64,000 bases of DNA from Xylocopa sonorina (taxonomy: Eukaryota; Arthropoda; Insecta; Hymenoptera; Apidae), in the NCBI RefSeq assembly GCF_050948175.1, contig NW_027490447.1, positions 186,001 to 250,000 of the forward strand, in the 5' to 3' direction. The notes beneath the pieces were generated by a model. The model did not search any database. It was not told where the DNA came from and saw only the letters and a list, made by a program, of their open reading frames with translations. The position numbers and the translations under genes are program-made. Shown one piece after another: positions 63,231-64,000 of the stretch (position 1 is the stretch's first letter; each line of letters opens with the position of its first letter).

Positions 63231-64000
63231 GGATGTAAATGCCACACTTCCTTGCTCGGAAATAGCGTTTCCATTTGTTTACTTATCGGAGCAATAGAAT
63301 TCTATTGCTTCATTCAACACGATGTCGCAAGTCATTTCAATGATTCATGGTAAATTGCTATGTTCTATGCAATATGTTAAATTTGTCTGCATCTAGACCT
63401 TAGAAGGATGTGAATCCTATACTTACTTGCAACAGAATATCGTTTCCAGATCTCTACGTGTCCAAGCAAGACATTTCTAATACTTCATGCAGCGCGATGT
63501 CGCATCTCATTTCAACGTTTCAATGCAAAAAATCTGTAATCATATGTCCATAACATTGTGCTTAACTGCTAGAGGTCTTCAATAGAATGTGAACTATATA
63601 ATTCCATGCAACGGCATGGCGCTCCGTAGTGTCTGTCTGTTAAGGCAATCGAGCTAGAATTCTCCATGCAATGCGATGGCGCATCCCATTTCATCGTTTC
63701 AAAGTAAGAATGCTGTAATCTCTTATGCATAGCTCTATGCTTATCTGCTTTAAAACTTCATAAGAATGTAAATTCTACAGCTCCATGCAACAGGATTGCC
63801 CTTCGTAGTGTCTACATGTCGAGACAATAGACAACTAATGCATTATACAATGCCATGACTCATCTCATTTCAACGTTTCGAATTAAGTAAGCTGTAATCT
63901 TCTATGAAAAGCATTATAATTATCTGCTTCTACTCTACAATAGAATGTGAATTCTATAGATCCAAGCAACAGGAGGGCAGGCTCTCCACCATCCTACTGC
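63231..64000 (-). repeat. Strongly diverged satellite monomers at the array edge
   Basis: The landmark GAATGT/GGATGT recurs at 63231, 63406, 63585, 63774 and 63943, with irregular steps of 175, 179, 189 and 169 bp. Pieces such as GATGTCGCATCTCATTTC and CTACATGTCGAGACAATAGA still align with the A monomer, but most positions have changed. No gene is seen. Confidence 0.8.

Larger units (their letters stand above)
41581..64000. repeat. Macro-repeat unit 2 (U1'-B2-U2'-A3), incomplete or terminal
   Basis: Second head-to-tail copy of the U1-B-U2-A order. Its B array is 14.3 kb against 32.1 kb in unit 1. After U2' only about seven good A monomers remain before the sequence decays into diverged monomers, and no third U1 is reached in the window. 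This may therefore be the last unit at the array edge. Confidence 0.8.

Noticed and set aside
63231..64000. Telomeric repeat (TTAGG-type) at the window end
   Set aside because: No runs of TTAGG or CCTAA are present; the region is diverged satellite.

Overview
This window is eukaryotic satellite DNA. It carries no bacterial-type operons, rRNA, tRNA or CRISPR arrays that I can see. About 80% of it is one tandem satellite with a 174-bp monomer (a close-to-nucleosomal length). The rest is two kinds of non-satellite insert, called here U1 (about 4.5 kb, AT-rich, with a possible small spliced gene) and U2 (about 1.5 kb, GC-rich, with retrotransposon-LTR-like ends). Short candidate introns, a TATA box, AATAAA signals and TGTGACGT-type LTR-like termini would fit an insect, perhaps a hymenopteran. 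That assignment is inference only; no gene was recognised with certainty.

Layout: A1 satellite (1-505, monomer on the minus strand), U1 copy 1 (506-5001), B1 satellite (5002-37110, plus strand), U2 copy 1 (37111-38670), A2 satellite (38671-41580, minus strand), U1 copy 2 (41581-46080), B2 satellite (46081-60408, plus strand), U2 copy 2 (60409-61990), A3 satellite (61991-63230, minus strand), and strongly diverged minus-strand monomers to the window end. So a unit U1-B-U2-A of about 41 kb is followed head-to-tail by a second, shorter copy, and monomer orientation reverses at every U1 and every U2.

B1 has nested higher-order repeats (HORs): 3-mers (522 bp), 4-mers (696 bp), 5-mers (870 bp) and a 15-monomer (2610 bp) duplication. 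One 870-bp 5-mer pair (29341-31080) looks identical by eye. B2 is about 18 kb shorter than B1, and it seems to lack the HOR-rich interior of B1 (about 18-36 kb) while sharing the edges and the 13.7-16.3 kb stretch. U1 copies are about 0.3-0.4% different in their middle (about 2.2-4.5 kb) but about 2% different toward the ends, and U2 copies differ by about 6%. The two units therefore do not share one simple duplication age; gene conversion or staged duplication is likely.

The only plausible gene is an unrecognised single-pass membrane/coiled-coil protein in U1, intact in copy 2 and broken by a stop codon in copy 1. The overall picture (monomer length, HORs, inverted blocks, old diverged monomers at the right edge) is that expected of a centromeric or pericentromeric array, but nothing in the sequence alone proves centromere function. 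All divergence figures are eye counts.
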